NCBI GenBank assembly: GCA_965261065.1
Contig: OZ253444.1
Location: forward strand, 1,426,001 to 1,490,000
From: JAKZVK01 sp965261065
GTDB lineage: Bacteria > Acidobacteriota > Terriglobia > Bryobacterales > UBA6623
Direction of reading: 5' to 3'
Length of the DNA stretch: 64,000 bases
Shown here: positions 16,627-25,851 of the stretch, in pieces
Layout of the letters: each line of letters begins with the position of its first letter
How positions within the stretch are numbered: position 1 is the first letter of the stretch
Program-made: the position numbers and the translations under genes
Notes under the pieces: model-generated
Told to the model about the DNA's origin: nothing
The model's database searches: none
Seen by the model: only the letters and a program-made list of their open reading frames with translations

Positions 16627-18574
16627 TTAGTGGTTCAGGCCCTCCGACGGACAGCCTACGTGCATGCCGCCTCGGAATTGGCAGTCGATCAGGCGGGCGC
16701 CGCTGGCATCATATTGCAGCACTAGGGCCAGGTACCCTTGCGCCAGCGTCGGGATCCCCGCCGCTCCGTCGGTGATGAATGCATACCCATGTGCCCATTG
16801 GAACTCGCACATGATCACCAGGAAGCCTTGGAAGTCCGGCGCTCCGACCAGTCCCCACACCGGGTTGCCCGCCGAGAGCGTGAACGTCATCTGTTCACCG
16901 CCCTCGATGACCGTCGAGGTCTCATCCATCGGTTCCCTCGGTCCGTTATCCCCGATGTTGCCGATGTAGTGCACCATGCAGACGCCCCGCTGTTTCGCCG
17001 TCCCCTTCCAGTCTTCGGACGTGTTCGACACCGCGATACCCGTGTCAAATCCGAAGCGGTTGGTTACGAACGGGAACAGCAACGTGGTCGCGCATCTCAC
17101 CACCGTGACGACCGTCGCCGGATCGGCGCCCACGTCCACAAATCGTGGCTTCGGTTCGTTGCTCGCGGTACCGACGGTGCTCAGCGGTGCAAAGCGCGCG
17201 TCCACCTGCCCCGAGCCGATCGTCGGCAAGTCTGCAGTCGTGTCCGGCCCCCAAATGACACTGAACGGAATCCACAGCCCCTGCGGCAAGAACGGATCGC
17301 CGTCCTTGAGCTCGTACACGATGAACCCATTGCCCGCAGCGTCCAGGGGCACCGCGTAGGAGCCTGACGTGCCAGCGGTCGAACCGCCGGCGCCGTTCGC
17401 GTCCGTGCCCGCGACCCGCTCGACACACAAGGCGTTGCCGCTGCCTGGGAAGATCGGATCCACGATGCAGCGACCCGGGTCAAAGCCGGGGAGGCCCGCT
17501 TGCTCCCAGGCGCCCGGCGCGGTGATCGTCAGCCCCCCCCCCCGACATGTTCGTCAGGCGGATGATGAAGCGCGTCGCCTGCGTGGCGGCGCCTCCAGTC
17601 CCCCCGTCCGATTGGGGCGTGGCAAACGGTCGGTTGTCCACCAACACCGGATAGCCGTTCTCGGTCGCGTTGTCTCCGTTCACAAACGAAGGCTCGCCCA
17701 GCGTCTTGAACGCCGCCGCAAACCCTTCGTCGAGGTGAACCAAGAAGTCGTTGTCGTAGTGCTCGCACTGCAGCCCCGCCGGCGCCGGGGTCACGCTCGT
17801 GATCAGGCCCTGCAGGATGATGCCCACCGCGCCTTGGTTGGTCTGCACCGAAATCGACGCAAACGCCGCCACGCCCAAGGTCGCAATGATCGTCCCGCCG
17901 GCCCCCAGCGCCGCCGCGTTGCCCCGTACGTTGGTGAACCGCAACGTCGTCGTCAGGTCAAAGCACGAGTTCGTGCTCACCTGGTCGAAGAAGTCGTCGC
18001 AGATCGGGATGTCGTTCATGTCCGCTACGGGCAGGGCGGTCAGGTCATTCGGCGCGCCCGGCACCGGGAACTGAATCCCGTTCCAGGTCAGCGTCGACGG
18101 CCCCGAGATGAAGGCCTTCTGCGGACACGGATAGCGCTGGTCCGGCACCGGGAACGGGTCCCCAGCCATGCCGAGGATAAACCCACAGCCATCCGAACCG
18201 TCCGGCAACTGCGACGTGGTGCGCGGATTCCACGCGTTGTTGTCGTTGACGACGACCAGCGCATCGCCCCCGGCCAACATGTTGGTCACAGCCGTGTTCA
18301 GCGTCAGGTTGACGTTCATCAACACGTACTGGGTAATGTTATTCGGCGTGAAGGGGTTGAACACGCCGTCGTTGGTACAGTCCAGCCGCGAGTCACCGGT
18401 GCGGGCGGAGAGGTTCTCCGACCGTAACAGGTTGGGCACAAACGTGGCGACGCAAGTGATGCGTCCCAGCGGCTGCATCGGAAAGTCCACAAACTGGGCG
18501 CTCGCCACGCCCACGTTCGCCAGCGCCAGCAGCACCACCGCCAGCACGAGCGAGATCTTTTTCATCGCTGCCAT
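16627..18574 (-). pseudogene. Large exported protein of unknown family, frameshifted at an 11-G tract
   Basis: The start ATG at 18574 follows AAAGGAGA with six bases between. The signal peptide (MKKISLVLAVVLLALANVGVASAQ) is clear. The first frame runs about 340 residues to LTNMSGGG and is then lost at a run of 11 G (17531-17541 on the plus strand as C). The remaining 300 residues (LTITAPGAWEQAGLPGFDPGRC...) continue one frame over to 16627. Deleting one G gives exactly 648 codons plus stop. The protein is rich in Gly, Asn and paired Cys and looks like an extracellular beta protein. The break may be real, a sequencing error, or phase variation. IS copy 3 begins immediately upstream of the ribosome site. 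Confidence 0.7.
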
Positions 18575-18587
18575 CTCAATCTCCTTT

Positions 18588-19618
18588 GCTGGGTATCCAC
18601 TTGACTCAGGTGACCCCAAGATGTAGTGTAGGGCCTGGTGGAGGATTACCCGCGCGACCAACTCGAATTCGAGTCTCACTTTGCGAGCGAGGAGGCTTGC
18701 CGCGACTATCTGTTCGCCTTGCGCTGGCCAGAGGGTTTCCGCTGTCCAAGGTGTGGGCATGAGCGCGCTTGGCCGGTGCGCAAAGTGTGGTTCGAATGCG
18801 CTCGCTGCGGGCGGCAAACCTCCGTCACCGCCGGCACGATCTTTCAAGACACACGCAAGCCGCTGCGGCTGTGGTTCCGGGCGATGTGGACCATCACCAC
18901 GCAGAAGAATGGGGCCAGCGCCCTGGATCTACAGCGCGTTCTGGGACTGGGCAGTTACCAAACCGCCTGGCCTTGGATGCACAAGCTGAGGCGAGCGATG
19001 GTGCGCCCGGGGCGGGAGCGATTGACGGGCCTCGTCGAGGTCGATGAGACCTACTGGGGCGCTGAAGAAGAAGGGGTAATCGGCCGGCAGACCGAGCGTA
19101 AAGCGTTGATTGCAGTCGCCGCGGAAGAGAGAGGCACCGGGCTGGGGCGCATCCGCATGCAGCGCGTTCAGAACGCCTCGGCGGCCAGTTTGATGCCCTT
19201 CGTCGAGGAGTCGGTCGAGCCGGGCAGCGTGGTTGTTACCGACAACTGGTCGGGCTACGATCCGCTCAAGAAGAAGGACTACCAGCGTCGTATCATCTCG
19301 ATTAACAACCGCCGCGAGCAGGCCTCGCAGCTACTGCCGAGGGTGCACTTGGCGATCTCGCTACTCAAGCGCTGGATGCTGGGCACGCATCAGGGGGCGG
19401 TCAGCCACGAGCATCTGGACTACTATCTCGACGAGTTCGTGTTCCGCTTCAATCGGCGCAGATCACGCAGTCGGTGCAAGCTCTTCTACCGCCTTGTGCA
19501 GCAGGCCATGGCGGTGGAGCCGACGCCGTACCGCTCGATCGTCGCCGATTGGGACGCTAAGACGCTGTGAGCCCAACTACAAGATGTTGGGGTCACCTGA
19601 GTCAAGTGGATATCCGGC
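18588..19618 (+). mobile_element. IS1595-family insertion sequence, copy 3 (1031 bp)
   Basis: Perfect 8-bp target duplication TCTCCTTT at 18580-18587 and 19619-19626. The duplicated bases are the Shine-Dalgarno AAAGGAGA of the secreted-protein gene, so the insertion separated that gene from its upstream promoter region while leaving a ribosome site. Confidence 0.95.
18638..19570 (+). CDS. IS1595-family transposase, copy 3
   Basis: An intact 310-residue transposase with the zinc ribbon and the VDETYWG/TDNWSGY core. Relative to copy 1 it has Arg14 to His, Gly to Asp in 'SALDLQRV' and Gly to Cys in 'SRCKLFYR'. It reads away from the secreted-protein gene, whose leader it displaced. Confidence 0.92.
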   Translation: MEDYPRDQLEFESHFASEEACRDYLFALRWPEGFRCPRCGHERAWPVRKVWFECARCGRQTSVTAGTIFQDTRKPLRLWFRAMWTITTQKNGASALDLQRVLGLGSYQTAWPWMHKLRRAMVRPGRERLTGLVEVDETYWGAEEEGVIGRQTERKALIAVAAEERGTGLGRIRMQRVQNASAASLMPFVEESVEPGSVVVTDNWSGYDPLKKKDYQRRIISINNRREQASQLLPRVHLAISLLKRWMLGTHQGAVSHEHLDYYLDEFVFRFNRRRSRSRCKLFYRLVQQAMAVEPTPYRSIVADWDAKTL

Positions 19619-20045
19619 TCTCCTTTTTCTCCACAAGATTTCTTCGCAAGAAACGTAGTCCACAAGAGAACTGCCGTACAGTCACTCCCTCAACCGTTGT
19701 CCCTCATCCGAAGAACTACAGCACTGGAGCATTGTACCGGTACCACTCCGGGTTGGCTCCGCGAGAGATTCGATAGCCGAAACCATCGCCTCAACCAGGA
19801 GCGCCCCCGAAAGATTCTCTATGGTAACAGAGGGCTTCGGTGGGATACAACCCCCTTTGGGAGTATATTTTCGAGGTCGGAACGGGCCTTGCTGGCGCCC
19901 GAAGATCCCTGATTCCCCTTGTCGGAGCTAACACAGCATCCTGGCACACGACGTTTTGTTGACACCAGCACAGGCGCGTGATACGTTCGCTCAGTCCGGC
20001 AGAGCCCTTCGGAAGGTGCCGGGCGACTCGCAACTGGGAGAACAA
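19619..20045. other. Intergenic region, displaced promoter region
   Basis: No gene is supported. This stretch should hold the original leftward promoter of the secreted-protein gene, now separated by IS copy 3, and the rightward promoter of the hydroxy-acid oxidase. Confidence 0.45.
19959..19987 (+). promoter_or_regulatory. Candidate sigma-70-type promoter for the 2-hydroxy-acid oxidase
   Basis: TTGACA at 19959-19964, a 17-bp spacer and TACGTT at 19982-19987, 58 bp ahead of the ATG. The -35 box is perfect, the -10 box weak. Confidence 0.4.
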
Positions 20046-21245
20046 ATGAAGGTCAATCGACGCAAGGCGCTACAGGCCCTGGCACAGCTTTTCGCGGCTT
20101 CGCCGCTGCTCCAGCGGCAATGGCTGCAGGGGCAGGGGCCGCCCAAGATCGACCCGGTCCTCGAGCCGGCCAACGTCCTCGACTTCGCCAAGCTGGCCCA
20201 GCAGAAGCTCGATCCCGTCGCGTGGGACTACATGGCGGAAGGCGCGAGCGACGAGGCCGCCTTGCGCGATGCGCGAAAGGCATTCGACCGCATCCTCCTG
20301 CGGCCGCGTTTTCTCACCGACGTCCACAAGATCGATCTCGAGACCGAGTTGTTCGGCCGCAAACTCAAGCATCCGATCTTCATCGACCCGGCAGGCGGCA
20401 AGAACTGCTTCTACCCCGACGGCGAGAAGGAGGTCGCGAAAGCCGCCGGCGAAACCGGCACGCTGATGATCACCAACGGCGGCATCGAAGACGTGATCCG
20501 TTCAGGGGTGGGGCCGAAGAACTGGTGGCAGGTCACGACCGGCGGGGAGTTCCGCACCGAGAACATGATGCTCAACTTCGTCGAGCGGCTCGAGGATCAA
20601 GGTTGCCACGGGATCTGCTTCACCGTCGACATCATGCATGTCTCGCATCGCGAACGGAGCATCCATAACAAGTTGGTGCGGAGTTGGTGCAGCACCGGAG
20701 TTCCGCGTGACGCCCAGGGCAACCTGATCTACAAGGAAGGCGACGAGCCTTGGCGGACCGGCGGCTATCCCTCGCGCCCGTTTCCGACCCCGACCTGGGA
20801 CACGGTGCGTCAGCTTCGCGAGATGACCGATCTGCCCATTGTCATCAAGGGCATCCTCACGGCCGAGGATACTGACATGGCGGTGAAAACCGGGATGTCG
20901 GGGGTGGTTGTTTCCAGCCACGGCGCAAGGCAGCTCGACCACGTTGGCGGTACGATCGAGGCGTTGCCGGAGTGCGTGCAGGCCGCGGGCGGTAAGATCC
21001 CGGTGCTGATCGACGGCGGCTTCCGGCGTGGCAGCGATGTTTTGAAGGCGCTGGCGCTGGGCGCCACGGCGGTGGGGGTCGCCCGCCCCTACTTGTGGGG
21101 TTTGACGACGTTCGGGCAGCGTGGGGTCACCCGCGTCATCGAGCTACTGAGGACCGAGTTGGCGCTCGACATGGGCATGTCCGGCGTCGCGAAGGTCTCC
21201 GACATTGACCGCCGACTGGTTCGGATTCGCAACTACACGCTGTGA
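20046..21245 (+). CDS. FMN-dependent alpha-hydroxy-acid oxidase/dehydrogenase
   Basis: A 399-residue member of the glycolate oxidase/lactate dehydrogenase family, oxidising a 2-hydroxy acid to the 2-keto acid with FMN. Family text includes AWDYMAEGASDEAALRDARKAFDRILLRPR, HPIFIDPAGGKNCFYPDGE, FTVDIMHVSHRE, LPIVIKGILTAEDTDMA with the FMN-binding Lys, SSHGARQLDH carrying the catalytic His and Arg (usual SNHGGRQLD), and the phosphate site VLIDGGFRRGSDVLKALALGATAVGVARPYLWG. The N-terminus (MKVNRRKALQALAQLFAASPLLQ) may be a weak Tat-type signal. The ATG at 20046 is preceded by GGGAGAA. It probably heads an operon with the exported propeller and the tetraheme cytochrome. Confidence 0.88.
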   Translation: MKVNRRKALQALAQLFAASPLLQRQWLQGQGPPKIDPVLEPANVLDFAKLAQQKLDPVAWDYMAEGASDEAALRDARKAFDRILLRPRFLTDVHKIDLETELFGRKLKHPIFIDPAGGKNCFYPDGEKEVAKAAGETGTLMITNGGIEDVIRSGVGPKNWWQVTTGGEFRTENMMLNFVERLEDQGCHGICFTVDIMHVSHRERSIHNKLVRSWCSTGVPRDAQGNLIYKEGDEPWRTGGYPSRPFPTPTWDTVRQLREMTDLPIVIKGILTAEDTDMAVKTGMSGVVVSSHGARQLDHVGGTIEALPECVQAAGGKIPVLIDGGFRRGSDVLKALALGATAVGVARPYLWGLTTFGQRGVTRVIELLRTELALDMGMSGVAKVSDIDRRLVRIRNYTL

Positions 21246-21317
21246 GAAGACGTCCGACTACCAAGGTTGCAGTGCGCGCTCTGGGCGACCCTATATATCT
21301 ATAGTGAGGAGGCCATG

Positions 21318-22088
21318 ATGCTGACGAGACGAACTCTATTGGCGACATTGGCGGCGGCTCCACTCACGGCAAAGGAGTACACCGTCCGCAAACCGAAGGT
21401 AGAAACACTGTGGAAGTCGCCGGACAGCCACCCCAACGCTCTGGAGGCAACCGACGAAGGACTATGGGTCGGCGAGCAGGTAACCGACGTGGCCTACCTA
21501 CTCGACTGGAAGACCGGCCGGGTCTTGCGTGCCGTCGAGACCTTGTCATCGAACACCAGCGGCATAGCCTACGGCGGCGGATACTTGTGGATGGCGGCGA
21601 ACGGTCCGGCGAGCCGCCGCGACCCGCGGCCGACCGACACCAAGACCGGCGAGGTGCACAAGGTTGAAGCCAAGAGCGGCAAAACGGTGGCGCGCTACCC
21701 GGTCCCCGGCGGCGGCGGGGTGCACGGCCTCGCCTGGGGTAACGACTCGCTGTGGGTGACGACCCTGCACCAGAAGACACTCACGCGATTCGACGCGAAC
21801 TTCAAAGCCTTGCACAGCATCCCCATCACGCTCGACCGTGCCCATGGCATCGCCGTCGACGGCGACTCGGTGTGGTGCATGTTCTCGAACGACTACCTGA
21901 TTCAACGCCTCGACGCGAAGGATGGGCAGGTGCGGGAGGCGATCCAGCTTACAAAAGGTGTCGACCCCGACCCGCACGGGATGACGATGCACAAAGGCGT
22001 CCTATATTACAGTGACTCGGCATTCGTGCGAGGCGGCGGCGCCCACGACGGCAAGCACGGGGGATACATTTGCAGGATTCATCTGTGA
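21318..22088 (+). CDS. Exported beta-propeller protein (glutaminyl-cyclase/SMP-30-like fold)
   Basis: A 256-residue secreted protein starting MLTRRTLLATLAAAPLTA, a twin-arginine-like signal. The ATG at 21318 lies 5 bp from a strong AGGAGG; one codon earlier is also ATG. The body is a series of propeller blades: EGLWVGEQVTDVAYLLDWKTG, GGYLWMAANGP, VHGLAWGNDSLWVTTLHQKTLTRFD, AHGIAVDGDSVWCMFSNDYLIQRLDAKDG, and a final PHGMTMHKGVLYYSDSA. Such 'xHGLAWxxxxLW' blades occur in YVTN-type and SMP-30-like proteins. It sits between the oxidase and the cytochrome. The function is unknown, possibly a binding or electron-transfer partner. Confidence 0.75.
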   Translation: MLTRRTLLATLAAAPLTAKEYTVRKPKVETLWKSPDSHPNALEATDEGLWVGEQVTDVAYLLDWKTGRVLRAVETLSSNTSGIAYGGGYLWMAANGPASRRDPRPTDTKTGEVHKVEAKSGKTVARYPVPGGGGVHGLAWGNDSLWVTTLHQKTLTRFDANFKALHSIPITLDRAHGIAVDGDSVWCMFSNDYLIQRLDAKDGQVREAIQLTKGVDPDPHGMTMHKGVLYYSDSAFVRGGGAHDGKHGGYICRIHL

Positions 22089-22101
22089 GGAGCCGGCGCC
22101 G

Positions 22102-22734
22102 ATGAGTCGCGGCCCAAGGCGTTCCCCAGAGTGTGCCTTGCGCGGAGTCGCAGAGCCGGCGCGTTATGCGCCTGCTTGGCAGGTTGCCCTGCTGTTGGCG
22201 GTCGCGAGCCCCGCGTGGGCACAGTTGCCGAACGAGGCCGGCAAGATCATGCGACCTCCGGACAGCTCGGCCCTTCCGGCAGGCGAGGTAAGTATCGTCG
22301 CGACGGCGCCGGCGGGAAAGCTTGAACTTGACGGGCAACCGATCGGGGCCGAAGAGCCCTTCCCCAACGTCTTCCATGCCAAGTTGACCCCAGCCGCGGG
22401 CGAACATCGGCTAGCGCTCGTATGGGACGGCGGCCGCAAGGAGGTGCGTTTCTTCGTCGGCGAGAATGCCCCGGCCGAGTTCAAACCTTTTCAGGACCAT
22501 CCGCCGGTCCCCGGTGTGGAATGCACGCAGTGTCACGGTGTGAGCCGCCGCGGCCGCTTCCGCTTCAAGGGCGGCTGCTTCGACTGCCACGAGCAGGAAC
22601 CGTTTGTCGGCGTCCACGCCCACCCCGTCCACGACTTCGTCGAGTGCGGCCAATGCCACAACGCCCATGGCTCGACGGCGGCCAAGCACCTGATACTGCC
22701 GCGCGAAGTCATGTGCAAGCTCTGCCATAACTGA
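22102..22734 (+). CDS. Tetraheme c-type cytochrome with N-terminal PEGA-like domain
   Basis: A 210-residue exported protein. The signal region is WQVALLLAVASPAWAQ. Residues about 60-125 form a beta domain (GEVSIVATAPAGKLELDGQPIG..GEHRLALVW) resembling PEGA domains. The C-terminal 80 residues carry four CxxCH haem-attachment motifs: CTQCH, CFDCH, CGQCH and CKLCH, with extra His residues as possible distal ligands (PVHDFVEC, HPVHD). It resembles the doubled-CxxCH (cytochrome c7-like) modules of periplasmic electron carriers. It may accept electrons from the oxidase encoded two genes upstream. The N-terminal extension before the signal makes the start at 22102 uncertain. Confidence 0.85.
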   Translation: MSRGPRRSPECALRGVAEPARYAPAWQVALLLAVASPAWAQLPNEAGKIMRPPDSSALPAGEVSIVATAPAGKLELDGQPIGAEEPFPNVFHAKLTPAAGEHRLALVWDGGRKEVRFFVGENAPAEFKPFQDHPPVPGVECTQCHGVSRRGRFRFKGGCFDCHEQEPFVGVHAHPVHDFVECGQCHNAHGSTAAKHLILPREVMCKLCHN

Positions 22735-22743
22735 AATGCGAAG

Positions 22744-22772
22744 AGCCCTCACTCCGAACATCAGTGAGGGCT
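22744..22772. terminator. Stem-loop, probable terminator after the cytochrome gene
   Basis: AGCCCTCACT (22744-22753) pairs with AGTGAGGGCT (22763-22772), 9 bp after the cytochrome stop and between two convergent genes. No T-run follows. Confidence 0.5.
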
Positions 22773-22894
22773 AAATCCCCCTCCCCGAAGAAACCGAGCC
22801 CCGAACGCAAGTGAGGGGTAAATCCGCCGCTCGCCCGCCTTGAGACAGCGGCCCGTCACTGGCGTTCCAGCCTCGGTTTCAGCATTGCCGCTAA

Positions 22895-24298
22895 CTACGC
22901 ATCGGCCGCCTTCAACACCGCTGCCAGGGCCGCCCGCATCGTTTCCTCACACTCAGGAAACGCCACCCAACTGTAATGGTCGTTATACCCGTCCGCGGCG
23001 TCCGCGGCAGTGGGGATGTAGCCGGGCGCACACTCGCTGTAGCCCATCACCATCACGAACGAGTCCGGACGCAACTCCTGCGCCCAAAGCTGGTATTGCA
23101 CAAACGATTCGGCCGGCATCAACACCAGTTGCGCCTGCCCGAAATCGACACACGGGACGTCGATCGAATGGCCGGCGTCGTAACGCTCTCGCCAACTCAA
23201 CCCCAACGCGGCCGTCATGCGCTCGCGAAATGGCTTCGACGAATCCGCGATCGTGCTCTGGTACTCCTCCAGCTTGTACCCGGACGACTCGCGCGGAGCC
23301 AGCCGCATTTCCGCCAAGCGGAAACCGACCGCGTCGAGAGGAAACTTCTCCGTCGCCTTCCAAGCCGCGGCCATCCCTTGGTAGAGGCGATCGGCGAAGA
23401 TAGGCCGGTTTTCGTGGCTGCCGTCGTTGTGGCTACCCACGGTCACGTCGCCGCTGCACCCGGAGACATAGATCTGCAGGGTATCCGGTGTGTCCTTCTG
23501 CAAACTCGCGCGGGCCATGCCGACGAAGTCCGCCGAGATGTCGCCGTCGCCGTAGTGACTCATGGGGTGCGTCGCATAGCAACTCATGGCCGCGACCGCG
23601 TGATCGCCGTCCCAGAAACTGAGGGTCTTAACCCACGGGTCGATCGTCCCCAGCGGCTTGGCTCGAATCTCCGCATCACGGGTCGTGCTGTCGCGCCCCC
23701 ACGAGACCGTGCCGTCCTCGCGCACGTATCGGCGATTCGAAGCGAGCTCGCCGATCTTGCCCTGTCCCAAGCCAAGGTGTGTGATCGGCCGCGCGCCGGA
23801 CAGCCCTTCGCCAACGGCACTCGCGACACGCTCGATCATCCGGTCTTCGAACTCGACGTCGCAGAGATCGCCCGAAATGTCGTGCTCATCGAAGAGCTTC
23901 TGTGCGCCGCGGTCGGTGTAGGGTGCATCGTGTTGGTGAATGCAAGTGACGAGCACCCGCTGCTTGGTCGTCCCGGCGGCTTCCGCTAACTTCGACCGCC
24001 AAAGCTCGTACGACTCGTTACGAATCTCGCACCAATCGATCGACACGAGGACAATCGGCTCGCCCGCGCCCTGGAGAACGAATCCTTTCGCGAACAACGG
24101 ATCGACCACCGACCGCGACACCCGGTTGGCGAGCAAAGGATGCCCCTCGGCCTGCGGTGTGACGTCGGCCTCGAACAGCGCCATACCGAGTTCGGGCCCG
24201 GACGGTTGGCGGCAGCCTTGCGTAGCGAAGGCGCCGGCTACGATGCCGGCCAGCACATCGCGGCGAGAGAGAGCCTTCTTAGGAGTTTCGTTTGTCAT
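22895..24298 (-). CDS. Exported neutral/alkaline ceramidase-like hydrolase
   Basis: A 467-residue protein whose N-terminus combines a twin-arginine motif (LSRRDVLAGIVAGAFATQGC) with a Cys that could be a lipoprotein anchor. The body resembles bacterial neutral-ceramidase-like proteins: GMALFEADVTPQAEGHPL, VLVSIDWCEIRNESYE, VLVTCIHQHDAPYTDRG with zinc-ligand His residues, and MSCYATHPMSHYGDGDISADFVG containing a further His pair. The C-terminus FVMVMGYSECAPGYIPTAADAADGYND matches the 'N/Y..xGYIPT' element of the family. In Acidobacteriota and Planctomycetes these are usually annotated as neutral/alkaline non-lysosomal ceramidases without proven substrate. The ATG at 24298 was chosen at the signal peptide. 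Confidence 0.8.
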   Translation of the reverse strand: MTNETPKKALSRRDVLAGIVAGAFATQGCRQPSGPELGMALFEADVTPQAEGHPLLANRVSRSVVDPLFAKGFVLQGAGEPIVLVSIDWCEIRNESYELWRSKLAEAAGTTKQRVLVTCIHQHDAPYTDRGAQKLFDEHDISGDLCDVEFEDRMIERVASAVGEGLSGARPITHLGLGQGKIGELASNRRYVREDGTVSWGRDSTTRDAEIRAKPLGTIDPWVKTLSFWDGDHAVAAMSCYATHPMSHYGDGDISADFVGMARASLQKDTPDTLQIYVSGCSGDVTVGSHNDGSHENRPIFADRLYQGMAAAWKATEKFPLDAVGFRLAEMRLAPRESSGYKLEEYQSTIADSSKPFRERMTAALGLSWRERYDAGHSIDVPCVDFGQAQLVLMPAESFVQYQLWAQELRPDSFVMVMGYSECAPGYIPTAADAADGYNDHYSWVAFPECEETMRAALAAVLKAADA

Positions 24299-24656
24299 GC
24301 TTCGTGACCCGGCGACATTGTCACGCACTTCCGACCCACGTGGCAACGCTCGTTCTCGGTGCTCGCTCTCGTTGGGCCCGATGGGGACGACCCGCAATGT
24401 AGAAGCACGGCATGCCCTGCCCCGAGCCGAGCCATGCTCGGCTCTTGCCCCGCAAGCACCGAACTCTCCGTCTAAAGAGCTACACCGCCGCCCCCGTAAA
24501 AGCCGCGAAGCTCCGTTGGATGTTGCCCTGACGACACTCACTCATCCCACGCAAAACGCGAGTCCGCAAAGCGGACGGAGGAAAATAGACCACGGCTTCA
24601 GCCGTGGGTACGCAGCGATCATCTCGGGAAGCCCTGAAGGGGCGCAGGAGAAGTTC
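24299..24656. other. Intergenic region with repeats
   Basis: Holds a degenerate R1 palindrome (24399-24424) and a stem-loop CCACGGC-TTCA-GCCGTGG at 24590-24608 followed by a GCCCTGAAGGGGC element. No gene is supported. Confidence 0.55.
24399..24424 (+). repeat. R1 palindromic repeat, degenerate
   Basis: GCACGGCATGCCCTGCC with the left end GTAGAA; two substitutions from the R1 consensus. Confidence 0.6.
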
Positions 24657-25685
24657 TCACGAAGCCACATCCGCCGTGCCACCCCCGCCATCCTCCCCCC
24701 GCCAATGCAACGAACACGTACACCGCCGGCAAACCGGATCCTCCGCAACCCGCAACCTTTCCCGAAAAGCAACGGCCTCAACACTATTCAGCGCCCCCGC
24801 CAACCCTTGCGTTCGTACATTCCCGATCGGCTGATGAAAAAAACACGGCCGCAAGGTGCCATCCGTCTCAACCACCGCCGAGAACCAGGGAGCATTACAA
24901 CTCGGCGCGGTTTCCTCCGCCAATCCAACGTGCGCTTCGAAGTGCCGCACAATTCGCCGCAGCTTCTCGGGCGACTCACGGATGTACCCGGACGCGACAT
25001 CATCTTTTCGATCGCGAATCACCGCCTCCAACTCCACCTCCAAGGCCCGCGTCTCCTCAACACTCAACCCGACTTCACCCTGCCGTTCATCCGGCCAACC
25101 CTCGCCCCGGTTGAACGCTCCCGATGTCAGATCCGCGGCCAGGAACGAGATCGAAGCAAGGCCCAACTCGCGCGCCGTCTTGACGGTATCCCGAAGGTAC
25201 CGGTGGTTCGCTTGCTGCACCGTGCAGCGGCCCGTGACCGGGTAGGCCGGACGAAGGTCATGCAGCGCCCTGACCCCGTCGGCCAGACGCCCATAGGCTC
25301 CGGGGACGCGCCGGATCGCGTCGTGCACCCCGGGTGGGCCATCGAGAGAAACAATCACATCGCCGAGACCCTCGACCACCCGAGCCGCGTGCGTTCGAAG
25401 CAACAGGCCGGTGGTCAGCAGGCTGGTGCGAATCTCGCGCTCGCCGAGCACTTCGGCCAAGCGAAAAAGATCGCTGTGCATGAGGGGCTCGCCGCCGGAA
25501 AAGACAACCCACTCGACGCCGAGCGATTCGATGTCGTCGGCATACCCGGTGAGCTCCTCGACGCTGATCTCCTCGGCGGCCGTGATCTTCCAGATGTCGC
25601 ACATCACACAGCGGCAGTTACAGCGGCTGTGCGGAAACAAGATCAGAATCGGCAGCTTCCTGACGATCGGTTCGAGTGAGTTCAT
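24657..25685 (-). CDS. Radical SAM protein with C-terminal SPASM-like cluster
   Basis: A 342-residue enzyme. HSRCNCRCVMCDIWK gives the CxxxCxxC motif that binds the SAM-cleaving [4Fe-4S] cluster. VEWVVFSGGEPLMHSDLFRLAE is the GGEP motif and DVIVSLDGPPGVHDAIRR the next strand. The C-terminal SCNAPWFSAVVETDGTLRPCFFHQPIGNV and CRRCTCSLHW supply Cys ligands typical of SPASM or twitch auxiliary clusters. Relatives act in peptide maturation or cofactor synthesis; no precursor peptide was seen next to it. The start ATG at 25685 is at MNSLEPIVRKLP. The next gene in the same direction (an amidohydrolase) is separated from it by an IS481 element. Confidence 0.87.
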   Translation of the reverse strand: MNSLEPIVRKLPILILFPHSRCNCRCVMCDIWKITAAEEISVEELTGYADDIESLGVEWVVFSGGEPLMHSDLFRLAEVLGEREIRTSLLTTGLLLRTHAARVVEGLGDVIVSLDGPPGVHDAIRRVPGAYGRLADGVRALHDLRPAYPVTGRCTVQQANHRYLRDTVKTARELGLASISFLAADLTSGAFNRGEGWPDERQGEVGLSVEETRALEVELEAVIRDRKDDVASGYIRESPEKLRRIVRHFEAHVGLAEETAPSCNAPWFSAVVETDGTLRPCFFHQPIGNVRTQGLAGALNSVEAVAFRERLRVAEDPVCRRCTCSLHWRGEDGGGGTADVAS

Positions 25686-25851
25686 GCGACTCGCGAGTGC
25701 AGCACCGGCGGGCGGCTGCCAGCAGTGTCTCAGGCTCAAGTTGCTATTCGCCTATGCGGGTTAGCTCAGTTGCTCCAACAGTCGTTTGTAGGGGCGGGCC
25801 CCCGCGCCCGCCCGCGCAGCCGCTGAGTCGCTCCAACAGCCCTCGGTATTA

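Noticed and set aside
17369..18427. 352-codon open frame on the plus strand
   Set aside because: Antisense shadow of the secreted-protein gene; Arg-rich with no recognisable domain.
24590..24608. Stem-loop CCACGGC-TTCA-GCCGTGG as a transcription terminator
   Set aside because: No T-run follows on either strand, and a similar hairpin at 11114 lies within a repeat, so it is more likely part of a dispersed repeat.
25757..25800. tRNA-like GGGTTAGCTCAGTTG stretch
   Set aside because: Only a short D-arm-like string is present; no acceptor stem, anticodon arm or T-arm follows.
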